DNA of 64,000 nt from Ctena decussata (GCA_963989385.1 OZ022509.1:52220271-52284270); one strand, 5' to 3'. Counted from the stretch's first letter, positions 34,886 through 47,609 are shown. The notes: generated from the letters alone by a model not told the origin. Numbers and translations: made by a program.

Positions 34886-34928
34886 CTGGAAGAAAGAAAA
34901 GAGAGCTATGCTGACATCAACTATAAAT

Positions 34929-35147
34929 GAGCCGCGACACAATAAAACCAACAAAGTGACATGTGTCCCATCGAAGACTATGATCAGCCTGGGCATCCGC
35001 CTTGTCTGATCAGAATCTTTGCTTTGTGCTTAAAGCGAGGCTAAGTGTCTAAGGCTAGGTTCATGCGAAAAGCGAAGACTCTGATCAGACTGGGAGGATG
35101 CCCAGGCTGATCAGAGTCTTCGCTGGGCGCACAACCACATTGTTGGT
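34929..35147. mobile_element. MITE-A copy, right end broken, intron 16
   Basis: Begins GAGCCGCGACACAATAAAAC. The right arm stops at ACATTGTTGGT without the terminal GTGTCGCGGCTC. Only 43 bp separate it from the acceptor of exon 17, so the branch-point region lies against or inside the element. Confidence 0.82.
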
Positions 35148-36109
35148 GGTTGAGTAAACTTTCAGGAGAAGAAACTCTGTCATTTTCATTTTGCCTCCTT
35201 TCTCCATGGATGCCATATGTTAAAGGTAGAAACTGCTCCTATCTTTATTTAGAAAAGACTACGTTGCCCAGGAAAGCAAGCTGGAAGCCAGAAAAGATAA
35301 TTCCCTTGAGAAAATGGCATTAAAAGATGACTCTACCTATTAAATTTTTTGTATCATGCTAAAAAAACTCTCATTGATAACCGTATCAATCCTCTTAAAC
35401 GCCCTGGGTGCGTTGCATTTTACGAAAAAGGTGCGTTATTTATAGCCGAAATAGAAGTTAATCAGCCACTGCCAAAATACCTCTGATAAACAGTATTCGT
35501 TTGAATTGGTATACGTTTAAAGGAAGTAACTCAACTATTTTTGCCTCCCATCTCAGTAGGGGTTGGGTCAACTCTTAAAAGAAACTGAGGAGTCCTTGAA
35601 GAGTAGACTAAATTTGAAAAAGCTGCCTCACCCAGAGAAGTAAGCAGGAATTTATTCAAATCAGTATAACATTATTTTCGGAAAAAAATGGGGCATTTAT
35701 TAAGACAGGGACGTTTAATAGATTTAATAATACGGCAAGTTTTTTCCAATCTATAAACTTGCTTGATAAGACAGTGTCTAGTATCTGCATTCAGTAAAAC
35801 ATGCAGGATTCTAAAAATTTAAAGAGTACCAATGATTCTTCACGGCTAAGTTCTTATGCCAAAATTGCTATTGCTGGATCTGGCGGTGGAAACTGTTTGG
35901 TGTCTTTCAGATCGGTATCCAAATGGTATAACCCATTTCAAATATTATCAATAATCACATTGAACCGATTGTTTAAAACTAACGAAGCCGTTAGTATATG
36001 ATATGAAATATTTTCAAATACACTGTGCATCAAAAACCCTCATTTTTGCCGACACAAATGTGATTATTCATTAGGGAATTAGAGGCTCAGAGACTCGGCT
36101 AGTACTTAC

Positions 36110-36284
36110 TCCATACAATGTGCCGCGGTCAAAGCCCACTTATTACTGATTAAAGAGACACCACAATATGGTACGCCGTCAATAAGTAACCTCCCCTGCC
36201 AGGGCCACTCGTCAATGGCGGCCTCACGACCACTCATTATGTACGCCTGCACTGCTGAATCTTGGTGGACTGTGGTACCGCACT
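36110..36284 (-). CDS. exon 16: S1 protease, activation site and catalytic His
   Basis: Acceptor CATATTTCAG, donor GTAAGT, phases 1 to 2, 57 whole codons. It opens with the light-chain cysteine (CGTTVHQ), then the activation junction QAY|IMSGREA where trypsin-like zymogens have Arg/Lys|IVGG. WPWQGRL, YCGVSLIS and LTAAHC (His57, chymotrypsin numbering) follow. The Tyr at P1 means activation by trypsin-like enzymes is not expected. Confidence 0.92.
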
Positions 36285-36401
36285 CTGAAATATGAAGGAG
36301 AAAGTCGATATAAAACAAAGATTTAAATTGTTTGAGAATAAATTACAGGTTTAAGGAAATCAAGATTTTTCATTGTATGAATTTCAGGTAGCATCTCACT
36401 T

Positions 36402-36449
36402 ATAATTCGAGGGAAGCATGGTATACATTGTAAGCCATGCTCGAATTAT
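36402..36449. repeat. hairpin ATAATTCGAG
   Basis: ATAATTCGAGGGAAGCATGG pairs with CCATGCTCGAATTAT, with a few unpaired bases. It lies about 120 bp upstream of exon 16's acceptor on the gene strand. Confidence 0.55.
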
Positions 36450-37034
36450 ATGTGCTATGACACCATAGATCTGTTACCATAGCAACTATGGAATTTGCAA
36501 CTGTTGTGCTTTGTGCCTTGGTAGAATAACGTCCGGTTCGATGACGTCACTTAAACATCAATATTAACTTTCAGTTGCTGTGGTAACAGACCTATGATAA
36601 AATTGGTATCAGAGCATGGCATGCAGTGTATGCTATGAACCACTAATTCAAACTGAACTTCTTTCAACAGAAACTTCAGATTTTCTCAATCAAGTAATTA
36701 AACTCAAGTCATTTAATCCGTGTTATAAATCGTATTACTGTGCATCATCATCGTTTTTGTCTGCGATTTTCAGCAGCAATGACAAATTTTACTTTACAAC
36801 AGATCTCTAGGCCTGAAAGGGTGCTGAGGATAATTCATAGATTCTTTCCATTTTTCAACTAAAACTTATATTGTGACCCCTCAGAGCAACCGTCCTGGCA
36901 AAACGGTTCTACTGAGAAGTCACAACATACGTTTTTATCGTTTGTTTAATTCAGTATAGGAATTACTTTCATTATGTAGATTTGTACCACTTCAGAAACT
37001 GAGGGTGAGGTTGGGCCTGTAAAATCGATTTAAG

Positions 37035-37060
37035 CCCCCCCCCCCCCCCCCCCCCCCCCA
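37035..37060. repeat. C-run
   Basis: About 26 consecutive C on the plus strand, so G on the gene's transcribed strand within intron 15. Assembly length here may be unreliable. Confidence 0.9.
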
Positions 37061-37694
37061 GTAATTCATTACTGACCGTTCCAAGGCGGTAGTTCTGTTG
37101 TGGTTCTCTGTTGGCTGTTTTTGGTGTCAGAGTTTCTGTGATGTTTTACCTTATGTATGTTCTTATTATTTTTGGTTCGGTTTGGATTGCTGAGTGGCCA
37201 CCTTTCGGGAACAAGCTGCTCACTCGGTTGGCCGAATGTTCTCTGTATCTTGATTGTTTGTAATCTTAGTTGTTTCCAACTATGGTTTGAGGGCTGGATT
37301 TGGATTTTGATAGTTTCAGTTCCTGGTCTTTGCATACTTTTACTTTTATCGATTATAAACACCAGCGAAGCAACCACAAACTGAATAAATGGCTTAATTT
37401 TTAGCTTTTAAGTGATTGGCCGGCGTTTACACATCCATAAAAAATAAAATTCATCTTCTATAATTCAAACTCGGTCAGTTTTATCTTAAAATTGTCAGCA
37501 ATACCGAATATTTTAGAAATTGCAGCAAAGAAAACAGTCCAAAAAGTTCCCAGTTCTTGGTGCAGGGGCTTATCGAAGAATAAAGGCCTTATTCACTACG
37601 CTCTCGACCAATCAAAATGCGCAAAATTAGCAATGGAAAATTTAGTTGAAATTATCAATATATAAGCACAACAGCGAAATGCTATTTACCGCCT

Positions 37695-38603
37695 AAAGCC
37701 CCAGTCACACATTCACGGTTCAGGCCACGGTTCACCACGGTTTCTCAAACCGTAGCACACCGTCGTGATTCGTAGTAGCACCGTAGATGCATCCGTCGTG
37801 TTCCGTAATGATCCCTGAAGAACCGTGGTGATCCGGGAATCGCTACGGAAATTTTAAACTGTTTAAAACTTCCGTGGTGAACCGTGGTGGGTTGTGGGCG
37901 TGGCCTAAACCGTAACGCAACCGTAACAGAATCGTGCTCATTCGTAGCGCTACCGTAGGTGTATCCGTGATTATCCCTGGCCTTCCGTCGGTATTCGTAG
38001 ACAACCGTGGTAGTTTTGTCGCTACGAAAACTCACTTTTTATTCAAGAGAAAAAAGTTCCCAGACTCGAAAGTTTATGTTATTGGATTACTTTCCATGTC
38101 AATGCAAAATGCCTACTCAAAATTAGTTTTTAGTATAAATTTTTTATTTGTTAACCGATTTTCAAAATTTTTGCTGCACATTTTTCGAAAAATTCAGTAC
38201 TATATAATGTCATAAAATACTTTTCTTGCCTACAAATAAATTAGAAATAATCAACAAAAATCATTACCATGACCATATTTAAACCGTAGACAATCGTACG
38301 AGCCGTGGCGCTACCGGCTTGAGTCGTACTAGCACCGTATCGAACCGTAGTGGCATCGTAAGCGTCCGTAACACGACCGTGGAATACCCTTGTTGTCCGT
38401 ACTGCTGCCGCCTTGCACCGTCGTGAATTCGTAGGTGACCTGTACAGACACCGTACAAACACCGTGAGAAACCCTAATGGAACCCTGGCAAACCGTAGTG
38501 ATGCTGGATTTTCTACGGTTCATCCCGGTTTTGCCGTCTAGGTGAAACCGTGGTGAATCGTTGTGAACCGTAGCCTGATCCGTGAATGTGTGACTGGGGC
38601 TTT
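37695..38603. mobile_element. AAAGCCCCAGTCACAC-ended element (909 bp), intron 15
   Basis: Perfect termini AAAGCCCCAGTCACACATTC and GAATGTGTGACTGGGGCTTT. About 360 bp on the left and 320 bp on the right are filled with variants of a 10-mer such as ACCGTAGTG / CACCGTGG in inverted arrangement. The middle (about 38,040-38,270) is AT-rich and different. Non-coding; the arginine-rich open frames across it come from the repeat. Confidence 0.85.
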
Positions 38604-39469
38604 AACAAACAAGGGCATTAATGGTGGATGGGTACGTTTTCATGATTTTCCTCCAGTTTTACAATGCAAAACATTGAAAATTTGTTACTTCTGTTCACTT
38701 CTATCGGCAATGGGACTCGTCCAAAAGAGGTCTACTCTTCAAGGAAAGAATTAGCTGTTTTAGGAGAAAATTTATCCTCTTATAGTTGACTCGCTTTGAA
38801 AAGTGTTAAGAAAAACGAAATTGAAAAGAGCCGCTTCGGCATCCACTGTAAGTGTACCCATTTACCTCGATCGCAACATCTAGATTTGCCATACTTCTTA
38901 CATTTTTCAGTCCAACTCACTAAAATGGCAAATTAACCTACTGGCAGTGTTCAGTCTGACCTGTCTACACTTAAAATTAATATTTGGTCCAGCCCTTAAC
39001 TATTCTCAGTTTTAACAGTTTTATTTTGGTTATGTCTGAAGAATTATGGTCAAAATTAGGCAAATATTGCTGTGCATTTGACTTGTTTTATTTCCAAGAA
39101 AAATAGATATTTACTTTCAATTTTTTATAAAGTGTTACGATCAAAATTGTCTACGATGCTTGCTTTTTTTGTAACGGATGCTAACCGTACGAGTTACTCA
39201 AGGTTTTGCATCAGTTACGCGACAGAAAAGTACTTGGGGTTTTTAGCCTTTGTTATGGTCAGCCATAACACCAGAAGAAACCAACGTTATGGCTTTCCAT
39301 CACGTTTTATCCTTCGGACATGTAGTGACATCTTGTGGTAAAAATTTCAGTAATTACGTTATGGTAAGCCATCAGGTCAGTTCATTTAAAATGCATGGTT
39401 AACCATCACAAATATGCGTTATGGAAATCCATAAGTCCCCAGACTGTTGACAGTTTTCTATCAAAGCGG

Positions 39470-39531
39470 AGAGTGTAGACCCCGGTCAGACTGCACCCTA
39501 TCAGCAGCCTCATCGGGGCCAACACTGTACG
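39470..39531. repeat. hairpin element E, diverged
   Basis: GAGTGTAGACCCCGGTCAGA is opposed by CCTCATCGGGGCCAACACTG. The inner ACTGC / GCAG pair remains. Confidence 0.5.
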
Positions 39532-39775
39532 TTTATTACCACTTTGTCCTCAGTATTCAGATAGGCAGATTGAAATGGGCTTGCCCTCCTTGAAAGGGAT
39601 ATGAAATGTATCTTGGAGCTAAACGGGCATCCGTGCTTTGCTATGGTGGTTTGAAGTGCCTTAGGGTTAGAGCTTTACCGAATATCATTGCCAAGTCTGC
39701 AGAAATACACCTTTTATAACAGTATTTGGCAGTCAATATATATATATATTTTTTTTTTTGTTTTGGTTGGGGAAG

Positions 39776-39985
39776 TCAACCTCTAGCCGGAGCAAACTGC
39801 GTTACAGGATTAGTCGAATTGGGGTCGGTGTTCATAGCCGTAATGCTTTTATGGGGGCAATCTGACCATAGATAAGTCTTGTCTGCGAAAATGTAACGGG
39901 GTATAATTTGACTATAAATGTATGAACGAATGTATTCATCTGGGAAAATGCTGTCTTTAAAGTAAATTATATAAGGGTGGTGCAC
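39776..39985 (-). other. candidate orphan exon or pseudogene ORF, intron 15
   Basis: 70 codons open after a possible acceptor (AAACCTGTAG before 39,985) to a TGA, followed within 12 bases by an A-rich run. The predicted peptide looks protein-like (KDSIFPDEYIRSYIYSQ, LWSDCPHKSIT). No ATG start is needed for the frame. It is not required by the protease splice chain. It could be a nested-gene exon, a retrocopy end, or chance. Confidence 0.25.
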
Positions 39986-40462
39986 CTACAGGTTTGTAGG
40001 AAAATTCACAATCTATATGTTATTTAAATGCATGATTACTACCTTTTAAGAATTTGACAATTGTTGTTTGAAACGTTTATATGCCTGTTTTTTTGTGTTT
40101 TTTTTGTATTTTTTTTTTTGCAGTAAGTTGAAAATTTAAAATAAGTGGACGTTCAAAAAGTTGATCATGGTTTGTGTCGAACACATTTTGTGTGTCTTGA
40201 AAATTATGGGTTTTTCGGTGCTATCTGACCATACTGTTATCCATAATCCAATTAAGTTTGATGGACGATAAACGTAATATGGTGTAAATATTTATATAAT
40301 GTGTCATTTATCTTTATATGTTACTTTTGTTCTTTTTCCTAGAAAATGGACTACCAGTACTGAATTGAAAGTGAAATTATTCCATGGCTTTAGATAGGTG
40401 ATTTGAGAGAGCGCTTTTGTCCGGTGTCAACTCTTAAAGCGCCGGAAATGAAAATAGGGGGA

Positions 40463-40530
40463 TATGTGACAGTGTCTATCAAGATGGAGAAGCTCAACGA
40501 GCCGCCTCATCTTGATCTACAATGTTTCTG
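40463..40530. repeat. hairpin element E, inner-stem type AAGATGxGG..GCTC
   Basis: ATCAAGATG and GAGAAGCTC pair with GAGCCGCCTC and ATCTTGAT around AAC. The inner stem resembles the copy at 961; the outer arm CAGTGT / ACAATGTTTCTG is eroded. Confidence 0.6.
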
Positions 40531-40987
40531 TCCTCTACTTTATTTAAATTTTCGGTATAAAATGGCTTGAATGGAATAATTTCTGCAGTTTTGCGAGCAT
40601 AAATTTTATGTAGCGCTTTTGGGTTTAACATGCTCATGAATGCGCACACGAGCATGCGCGCAAGCATGTGCACGTGACTGAGTGGGTAGGGAACACATAC
40701 ATGAGTGTATGAATGTGTATATATATGTGGGTGCATGTGCGGGAATGCAAATGGGCGTATGTGTGTGCATGCTGGGCCGTCAGAAAGATTGAGTGGTTGC
40801 TACACAATATCAAGGTGTATCACGTGTATTATTGGCTAGTTAGTCCGAAGACTTGAGAGTACACGTTCGAGTTGGTCCTTAGTCTACATTATAATGACAT
40901 TGAGAGGGTTTTGTTGGCCTTTTGGTGCCGTATCCTTGTTTTTCAGCTGCTCTCCTAATGCATATAAACTTTATTTCTACAGCTTAA

Positions 40988-43900
40988 ATGAATACTTTTC
41001 TATGTTCTTATAATGTAAGGGGTTTGGGCAATAAAAATAAAAGGGAACAAATTTTTACATGGTTAAGAGAAAAGAACTTTTCCATAGTTTTGTTACAGGA
41101 AACACACTCTAGTTCTGAAATTCATAAGTTTTGGCAAGAAGAATGGGGCAGTCGGGCATTTTTTAGTGGTAAAAAAACAAACGCTGAAGGGGTTGGAATA
41201 TTAATTAACGAAAAAAATGCATCGTGTCAGGTAAAACAATACACTGAATTAATCGAAGGAAGATTGCAAGCACTTGAAATAAAATTGAATGAAAAGGATA
41301 TCACTATATTGAATATTTACGGACCGAATAAGGACGACACAAGTTTTTTTGAGGTCTTAGAAACATATATTAATGAAAATGAAGAAAAAACTTTTGTGAT
41401 TGGCGGGGATTTCAATACAGTATTGGACATAAAATTAGACAAGAAAAATGGTAGAATCGATACGCATAAACTCTGTAGAATAAAATTAATCATATGATTG
41501 ACAAATTTTCTTTAGTCGATATATGGCGAGACAAACATCCGACATTAAAACAATTTACATGGCATTCGTCACATAAACCGCCAGTTTTTAGCAGACTAGA
41601 TTACTTCCTCGTCTCTGAAAATGTGGTAACTTGTACTGTTTCTTGTGAGAATAAAATAAGCTATAAATCTGACCATTCTATGGTAATTTTACAACTTGAT
41701 CTCCAAACATCCGTAAGGGGCCCTGGTTATTTTAAATTGAATAATAGTTTGATACTTGATTCTGATTATCAAAATATAATAAAGAAAAGCATCTCTGAAA
41801 TAGCAAAAATAAATGAAACAGCTAACCCTAATACGTTATGGGAACTAATAAAAGGAACAATTAGAAATGAAACAATTAAATATGCAACGATGAAAAAGAA
41901 AAAGATAAACGCAAATGAAGAAAAATGTCTAAAAGATATTCAAGACTTAAATACATTAATTGTTAACACTGACGATATAAACCAAACAGAAACATTAAAA
42001 AGAGAACTGGATCAAAAGAAAGCAGAAATAGAAAATCTAATCGAAAACAAGCTAAATGGTTATATTATTAGATCAAAGGCGCAAATCGTGGAACAAAATG
42101 AAAAAAATACAAAATACTTTGCCAGCTTGGAGAAAAAGAAATCAGAGTCAAAACTTGTATCTAGATTAAATATCAACGGAAATATAATAACAAATCAGTT
42201 AAAGATCTTAACAGAAGAAACCAAGTTCTACAAAACACTTTATTCAGAGAAAGAGTCGTCAAACTCTGTTTATAACTTTTTTGATAATAACAGCTTAAAA
42301 TTGTCCGAAACAGAAAAAAATGAATGCGAAGGTATAATAACAGAGAATGAATGCATCAACGCACTAAAAGAAATGAAAAATCAAAAAAGCCCAGGGTCGG
42401 ATGGCCTAACAACAGAGTTTTTCAAAATCTTTTGGAACGATTTAAAACAATACTATATAAATTCAATTAATTATTCATATATATCGGGTAGTCTTACTGA
42501 ACTTCAGAAACAAAGTATAATAACACTTCTACCAAAGCCGGGATAAGATTTACTGTACTTAGAAAACTGGAGGCCAATTAGTTTATTGAATGTTGACTAC
42601 AAAATAGCAACTAAAGTTATAGCAAATAGAATAAAAAAGGTTCTCGTAAAAATAATAAATAAAACACAAACAGGGTTTATGAAAGGACGATATATAGGCG
42701 AAAATATACGATTAATTTTTGAAATTTTAGATTTTACTGATGATCAGAAAATTCCGGGCATACAGTTTTTTTCCGATTTCGAAAAAGCATTTGATAGCGT
42801 TAGTCATAGTTATATGTATAGATGTCTAGAACACTTTAATTTTGGCAAAAGTCTGATAAATTGGATTAAGTTATTTTACAATGATGCTAAAAGTTGTGTT
42901 TCAAACAATGGTTATCATTCCGATTTTTTTAACATTCACCGTGGTGTAAGACAGGGCTGCCCTCTTTCCCCCTACTTATTTATAATCTGCATAGAATTGC
43001 TATCTAATCATATAATAAAAAACAAAGACATTAAAGGTATAAATATAGCAGGAGAAGAATTTAAAACATCAATGTTTGCAGATGATGCATCTTTTATTAT
43101 GGATGGTTCAAAAAATCCTTCGAAACATTAATAGACGTATTAGATAATTTTGGAAACATTTCAGGCTTAAGGCTCAATCAGAGAAAATGTCAGTCCTTGC
43201 GAACAGGGTCACTAATAATTTCAGATATCATGTACTTAAAGAATAAAAAGTTCGCTTGGAGCTCTAATGAAGCAAAAGCTCTTGGAATTATTTTCAAAAC
43301 CGATAAGAACTATATATTATCGTTAAACCTAGATCCTAAAATAAATGATTTTGAAGTATGTTTAAAACAATGGCAACATCGGAAACTTACTTTGATGGGA
43401 AAAATTGTTGTAATAAAAAACTTTGCACTCCCGAAACTAATATATCCCCTTACATGTTTACCAAATCCTCGAAAGGAAACTATTCAGTATATCCAAAGAT
43501 TAATGTACAACTTTATTTGGGATGGTAAACCGGAAAAAATAAAACGAAATACTTTAATTCAAAATTATGAAAGGGGAGGGTTAAAAATGATTGACATAGA
43601 AAAATTTATATGGTCACTTAAAATAAGCTGGATTAAACGTTTAATAGGAAACGAGTCAGAAAGCTTACTTAAAAGTTTATATTCAAAAGACTTCAAAAAC
43701 TTTGGTGGAAGTCTTTTATTTGAATGTAATTTAAACGAGGCTGACATTATAAAACATTTTTATAGGAAACCTTTTTTACGGGACATTTTAGTAGCATGGA
43801 TTAAATTAAATACAAAAACAGCGATATTAAGTTATGGCAATGAAATTATCTGGAATAATTCGTATATAAGAATTGGAAACGAAACAGTTATGTTTAAACA

Positions 43901-44744
43901 TTGGTATCAGTCAGGAATAAAGTATATAAAGGATATTTTTGACCAATCTGAGCATAAATTGTATTCGTTTAATAAATTACGTGAAATTTATAACATACCT
44001 AATACAGATTTTCTTCAATACGTTAGCTTAATAAACAGCATACCGATACAGTGGAAAACTAAAATAAGAACAGAAAATGTAAATCAATGGTTTGAAGTAA
44101 ACATGCTAAATCAGTTACTGAAAGTAAACAAGATAAATAAAGTTGTGTATAATATATTTTTAGAAAAAGATAACGTAGAAACAAAAACATCAGAAACTAA
44201 ATGGGAAGATACATTTCCAGATACTGAATTAAATTGGACAGCTATATATGTATCTGTGTTAAAGTCCACCAACGATATAAAACTGCGAAATTTTCAATAT
44301 AAATATTTAATGCGGGTAATACCAACAAATTATTTTTTGACAAAATGCCATATTGTTTGTTCATCTTTGTGCGAGTTCTGTAATATGGAAATTGAAACAG
44401 TTTCACATCTATTTTGGGAGTGTAGACATGTTGAAAAGTTTTGGAAAGATTTATCTGGATTTTTAAGAGAAAACGATAAAGACATAAACATAAATCTAAA
44501 AATAATTACTTTTGGAATATATCAGTTATATCAAAAGCCAGAAACTCAAGTAAAAAATTTTATCTTATTTTTAGCAAAATATTTTATTTTCAGCTGTAAA
44601 TATAAGAAACAAATACCAATTTTGCCCAATTTCAAATTATACTTGTCAGTGAGAATAAAATCTGAAAAAGAAATTGCACTTATCCATGACAATTTAACGC
44701 TGTTTGAAAATAAATGGAATGATTTTTTAAACTTGATAGCTTAG
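40988..44744 (+). pseudogene. LINE (Tx1/L1-like) ORF2: endonuclease and reverse transcriptase, decayed
   Basis: The encoded protein, in pieces, runs through an APE-type endonuclease (YNVRGL, LQETH, YGPN, GGDFN, SRLDYFLVS, SDHSMV), a linker, and a reverse transcriptase (NWRPISLLN, FSDFEKAFDSV, GVRQGCPLSPYLF, FADDA), and ends with a zinc-knuckle-like CEFC...SHLFWEC. ORF2 nicks target DNA and reverse-transcribes the element's RNA. Three lesions break it: a frameshift near 41,490 (the first part stops at 41,497), an in-frame TAA at 42,544, and a frameshift near 43,115. No ORF1 lies upstream, so the copy is probably 5' truncated. It sits in intron 15, antisense to the protease gene. The few lesions over 3.75 kb suggest moderate age. 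Confidence 0.9.
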
Positions 44745-45456
44745 TTTTGTTCTAAATAGAATAGGAGAGCAGTTGATTTTTTTTCTCTTTTTTTTTTTTT
44801 TTCTCTATCTTGTTTTCTTTCTGTAAGTCTTTGAAATTATTTCCTTTGTTTTATTTTTTTTCCGTACTAATTCGTTCACTCTCTTATTTTCATTTATCAG
44901 TTTCCTATTTTTTTTCCTTCTTCTATATTTTTTTTTTTTTCATCAAAAAAAATATTGTTACATGCTATAAAAGTTTTTCAACGACATTGATAAAGTAAAT
45001 ATTATAGTAACAGTTACATATTGTATATTGGATTTAGCAGTTGAAGATGAGATAGAGATTGTAGAAAAGATACGAAATATTATGTCAACGCGCCCATTGG
45101 ACTTATTTTCTGACGTTAAATCTAGGGTCTATATGTATATATATGTGCGTATCTATAAGTATGTATATGTATATATATATGCATATATATATGCGTGTAG
45201 GTACGTATGTGTAAGTATACATGCATATGTACAAGCAAGGATATATGAATAAGTAAGATAGTACTTAATGTATATTTCAACTGTAAAATCTGACATATAT
45301 TTCGATATATTCCTCCTTTTTTTGAGTAACTGGAAACCAAATGGGCGCGTTGGCCAGATGTTCTTTTTAACAGTATTATGTATTACATGTACTATGTAAA
45401 AACTTTTGTACCATGAGACAATATGAAGAAAAAAAATAAATAACAAAAAAAAAGAA
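44745..45456 (+). mobile_element. LINE 3' region with A-rich tail
   Basis: Pyrimidine-rich tracts at 44,776-44,940, a (TA/TATG)-rich stretch at 45,131-45,215, then an A-rich tail at 45,424-45,455. GGAGAGCAGTTG at 44,763 is nearly the inverse of CAGCTGCTCTCC at 40,948. I found no target-site duplication. Confidence 0.6.
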
Positions 45457-46916
45457 TACACTGTCATACTAAGACTGTGTGCCGGTAAACAGAAACGTTA
45501 ATGTGACGTTATAAACCGCGACGCTGTCTAAACAGGGGGTATACTTGAAAAAATCAGTATTGCGAAAATTTGACACGGTGAATTTTTAATTTTAGTTTTT
45601 AAAAGTCTTAAAAATACCTATCTTTAAAACATATCAAAATTTGAGGTATAATTTTCGAAGACGTTTTTTTTCTATTTACCATTTTATGTTAAAAAGGGCA
45701 AATTTCAACAGCAAATGGAAAATCATGTTTGCGTCAATCCTGACGTAATGCGTAAAGCTTGGGGAAAAATAATACCACAGCTTCGAAGATCTCTTGACGG
45801 GTCGCACTCTGATATTAAATTGATTTCGGTATCTTCAACGACAGCAGAACAGGGTTGAAAAACAAGGACATCTGAGCGCTATCTATTTTGCGTAAAAAAA
45901 CGTCAGACCGTCACATTTTCACGACGTCATAGAAAAAGAAATATTTGTTGGACGCCAAAAAGAAAGTCATTTCGTGAGTCAAAAAAGACTAAAATTTTTT
46001 ATCATATACATTTTTATTAGAAAACTGAAAATTTTGGTTTTGTCCTATTCCACCTTAATTCATAGTCTACACGACGTGTACCTGGCTGGCGTCACACCCT
46101 TTTCCTATCATCGTGCATATCTACATACAAACCTGGACTCATCTGGGGAAAAAACATGGGTCTAATGACCCAGCTGCCAATTTGTGTTACTTTTGGCCGA
46201 CTGTCGCCTCACATTTCTATGGAATCGCATCAATCCTGGCCCCATTACCAGCATGTAAGTGCGGAAATTAGCTGTATATATAAAGTCTGTTTCTAACCGT
46301 TTTCCCTGAAATTGGCCGATTAAATCATTTAATGGACAAACAATGCGCGTCCTCATAGTGTTATTGTGATGAACCAGTAGCTTGGGACAGAGACTATCGT
46401 CCGTATGGACAAGTTTAGTTAATTGGAAGTTTTAAATCTGGCTGAACAATCTTGACAGATGTTACAAAACACCAATTCTAATCACCAGAGGCTTCAGGAA
46501 ACTCCTGGGGGGGGGGGGGGGGCTAATTAAGGCCTTTCATGAAAAATGGCAAAAGAGTCCCTAAATGAGCCTCTGGCGCTTTACCAAAAGAACACCGAGT
46601 AACTGTCATGCAGTTATTCAGACCCCCAAAGATATCGATGAGCACTGGCAATGATTTTGCATCGATACAGCCAAGGATCACAGACATTCGATTTTGTGGT
46701 GATGCCAATTTTCACTTCAGTTTTATAGGTATATCTGTTTATTCGTTTCTAATGGTGTGTCACGTGATCCGATTTCAATATTTTTCATGCAATTCTGTGC
46801 CCTATGACAGCTGTTTTGAACAGGAGAAAATTATTTTTGGATAATTTATTTTTCATGATTTAAGCTTCAGTCAAATATTTGATCCCTAACTTTTTTTGTC
46901 CAGTATATATTCGACA
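45457..46916. other. intron 15 stretch, no gene recognised
   Basis: Contains the possible CCAGAGGCTT / AGCCTCTGG palindrome pair at 46,484 and 46,568 and a 61-codon minus frame at 46,523-46,708 without supporting context. Confidence 0.4.
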
Positions 46917-46935
46917 ATAAAGAAATATTTCTGTT

Positions 46936-46967
<32 letters not shown>
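46917..46967 (+). other. AATAAA followed by a 31-base A-run
   Basis: AATAAA sits 14 bases before an uninterrupted A-run, as in the 3' end of a retrocopied transcript. Upstream plus-strand sequence (from about 45.5 kb) shows no clear coding frame, so it could be a retrotransposed non-coding RNA, an old SINE/LINE tail, or chance. A G-run lies at 46,507-46,523. Confidence 0.45.
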
Positions 46968-46969
<2 letters not shown>

Positions 46970-47609
46970 TTTGCAATCAGTTTAAAGGAAGCTGCTATCG
47001 AAGTTAGATGAAAGAATTATCCAATATTTCTAAGTGATATTCTTCTACTTGATTTTTTTATTTTAACGCCTGCGGTAAATAAACTTCGAGACGCGACATC
47101 ATATTACATATACAGTGACACTACGCGTACAAAGGTTGGAAATTAATTCATCAAAAGAGCTTTGAAAACGTTGCTTTCGCGAACAGAACTCCACAAGGTG
47201 CCGCTTCAGCTATTCACTCATTCATAGTAAACACATGATGGTACATTTTCATTAGAGGACTCATATAATGTGGTGGTACGGTCGCCTCGAAGGTGCAAGC
47301 AAAAGCGGTGGATGCGTTACGTTTCACCAGAATCAGTCTTGCTGTATACGCTTGCTATTCATATGTTTTGATTGTTTGGAGAGCTAAGACTTAAAGAGCG
47401 GTATTTTATTTAAGTTTGCCTTGTGCAAGTGTTATACAGTCCATCAGATATCTTGCAATCTTGCTGCTGCTTGGTGGAACTTTATGGCTAAACGTTTATA
47501 GAGTCTATTTAAAATGGCTGCTCTGATTTTGTCAACTCACATTTGCTTTTCATTTGATTAAATAATCACCTTGCAGTCGTTCACAATATGACAAAGAAGT
47601 TTTGCATAC

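Noticed and set aside
34787..34996. Minus frame RQIEDIRRYIWHIRG over exon 17
   Set aside because: It shares the exon but in the wrong frame: it does not match the phases of exons 16 and 18 and loses DIAVLEL.
38241..38523. Arg/Thr-rich minus frames near 38.4 kb
   Set aside because: They are translations of the ACCGTNGTG-like repeat of the 37.7 kb element.
23104..44744. ORF1 (23-25 kb) and ORF2 (41-45 kb) as one split LINE
   Set aside because: They are 16 kb apart with many independent elements and the host gene's 3' end between them. Two separate insertions are simpler.
46523..46708. 61-codon minus frame containing VILGCIDAKSLPV, recalling the GCIDGTH motif of Harbinger transposases
   Set aside because: Only a few residues agree, the frame is short, and no flanking transposase motifs or element ends are present.
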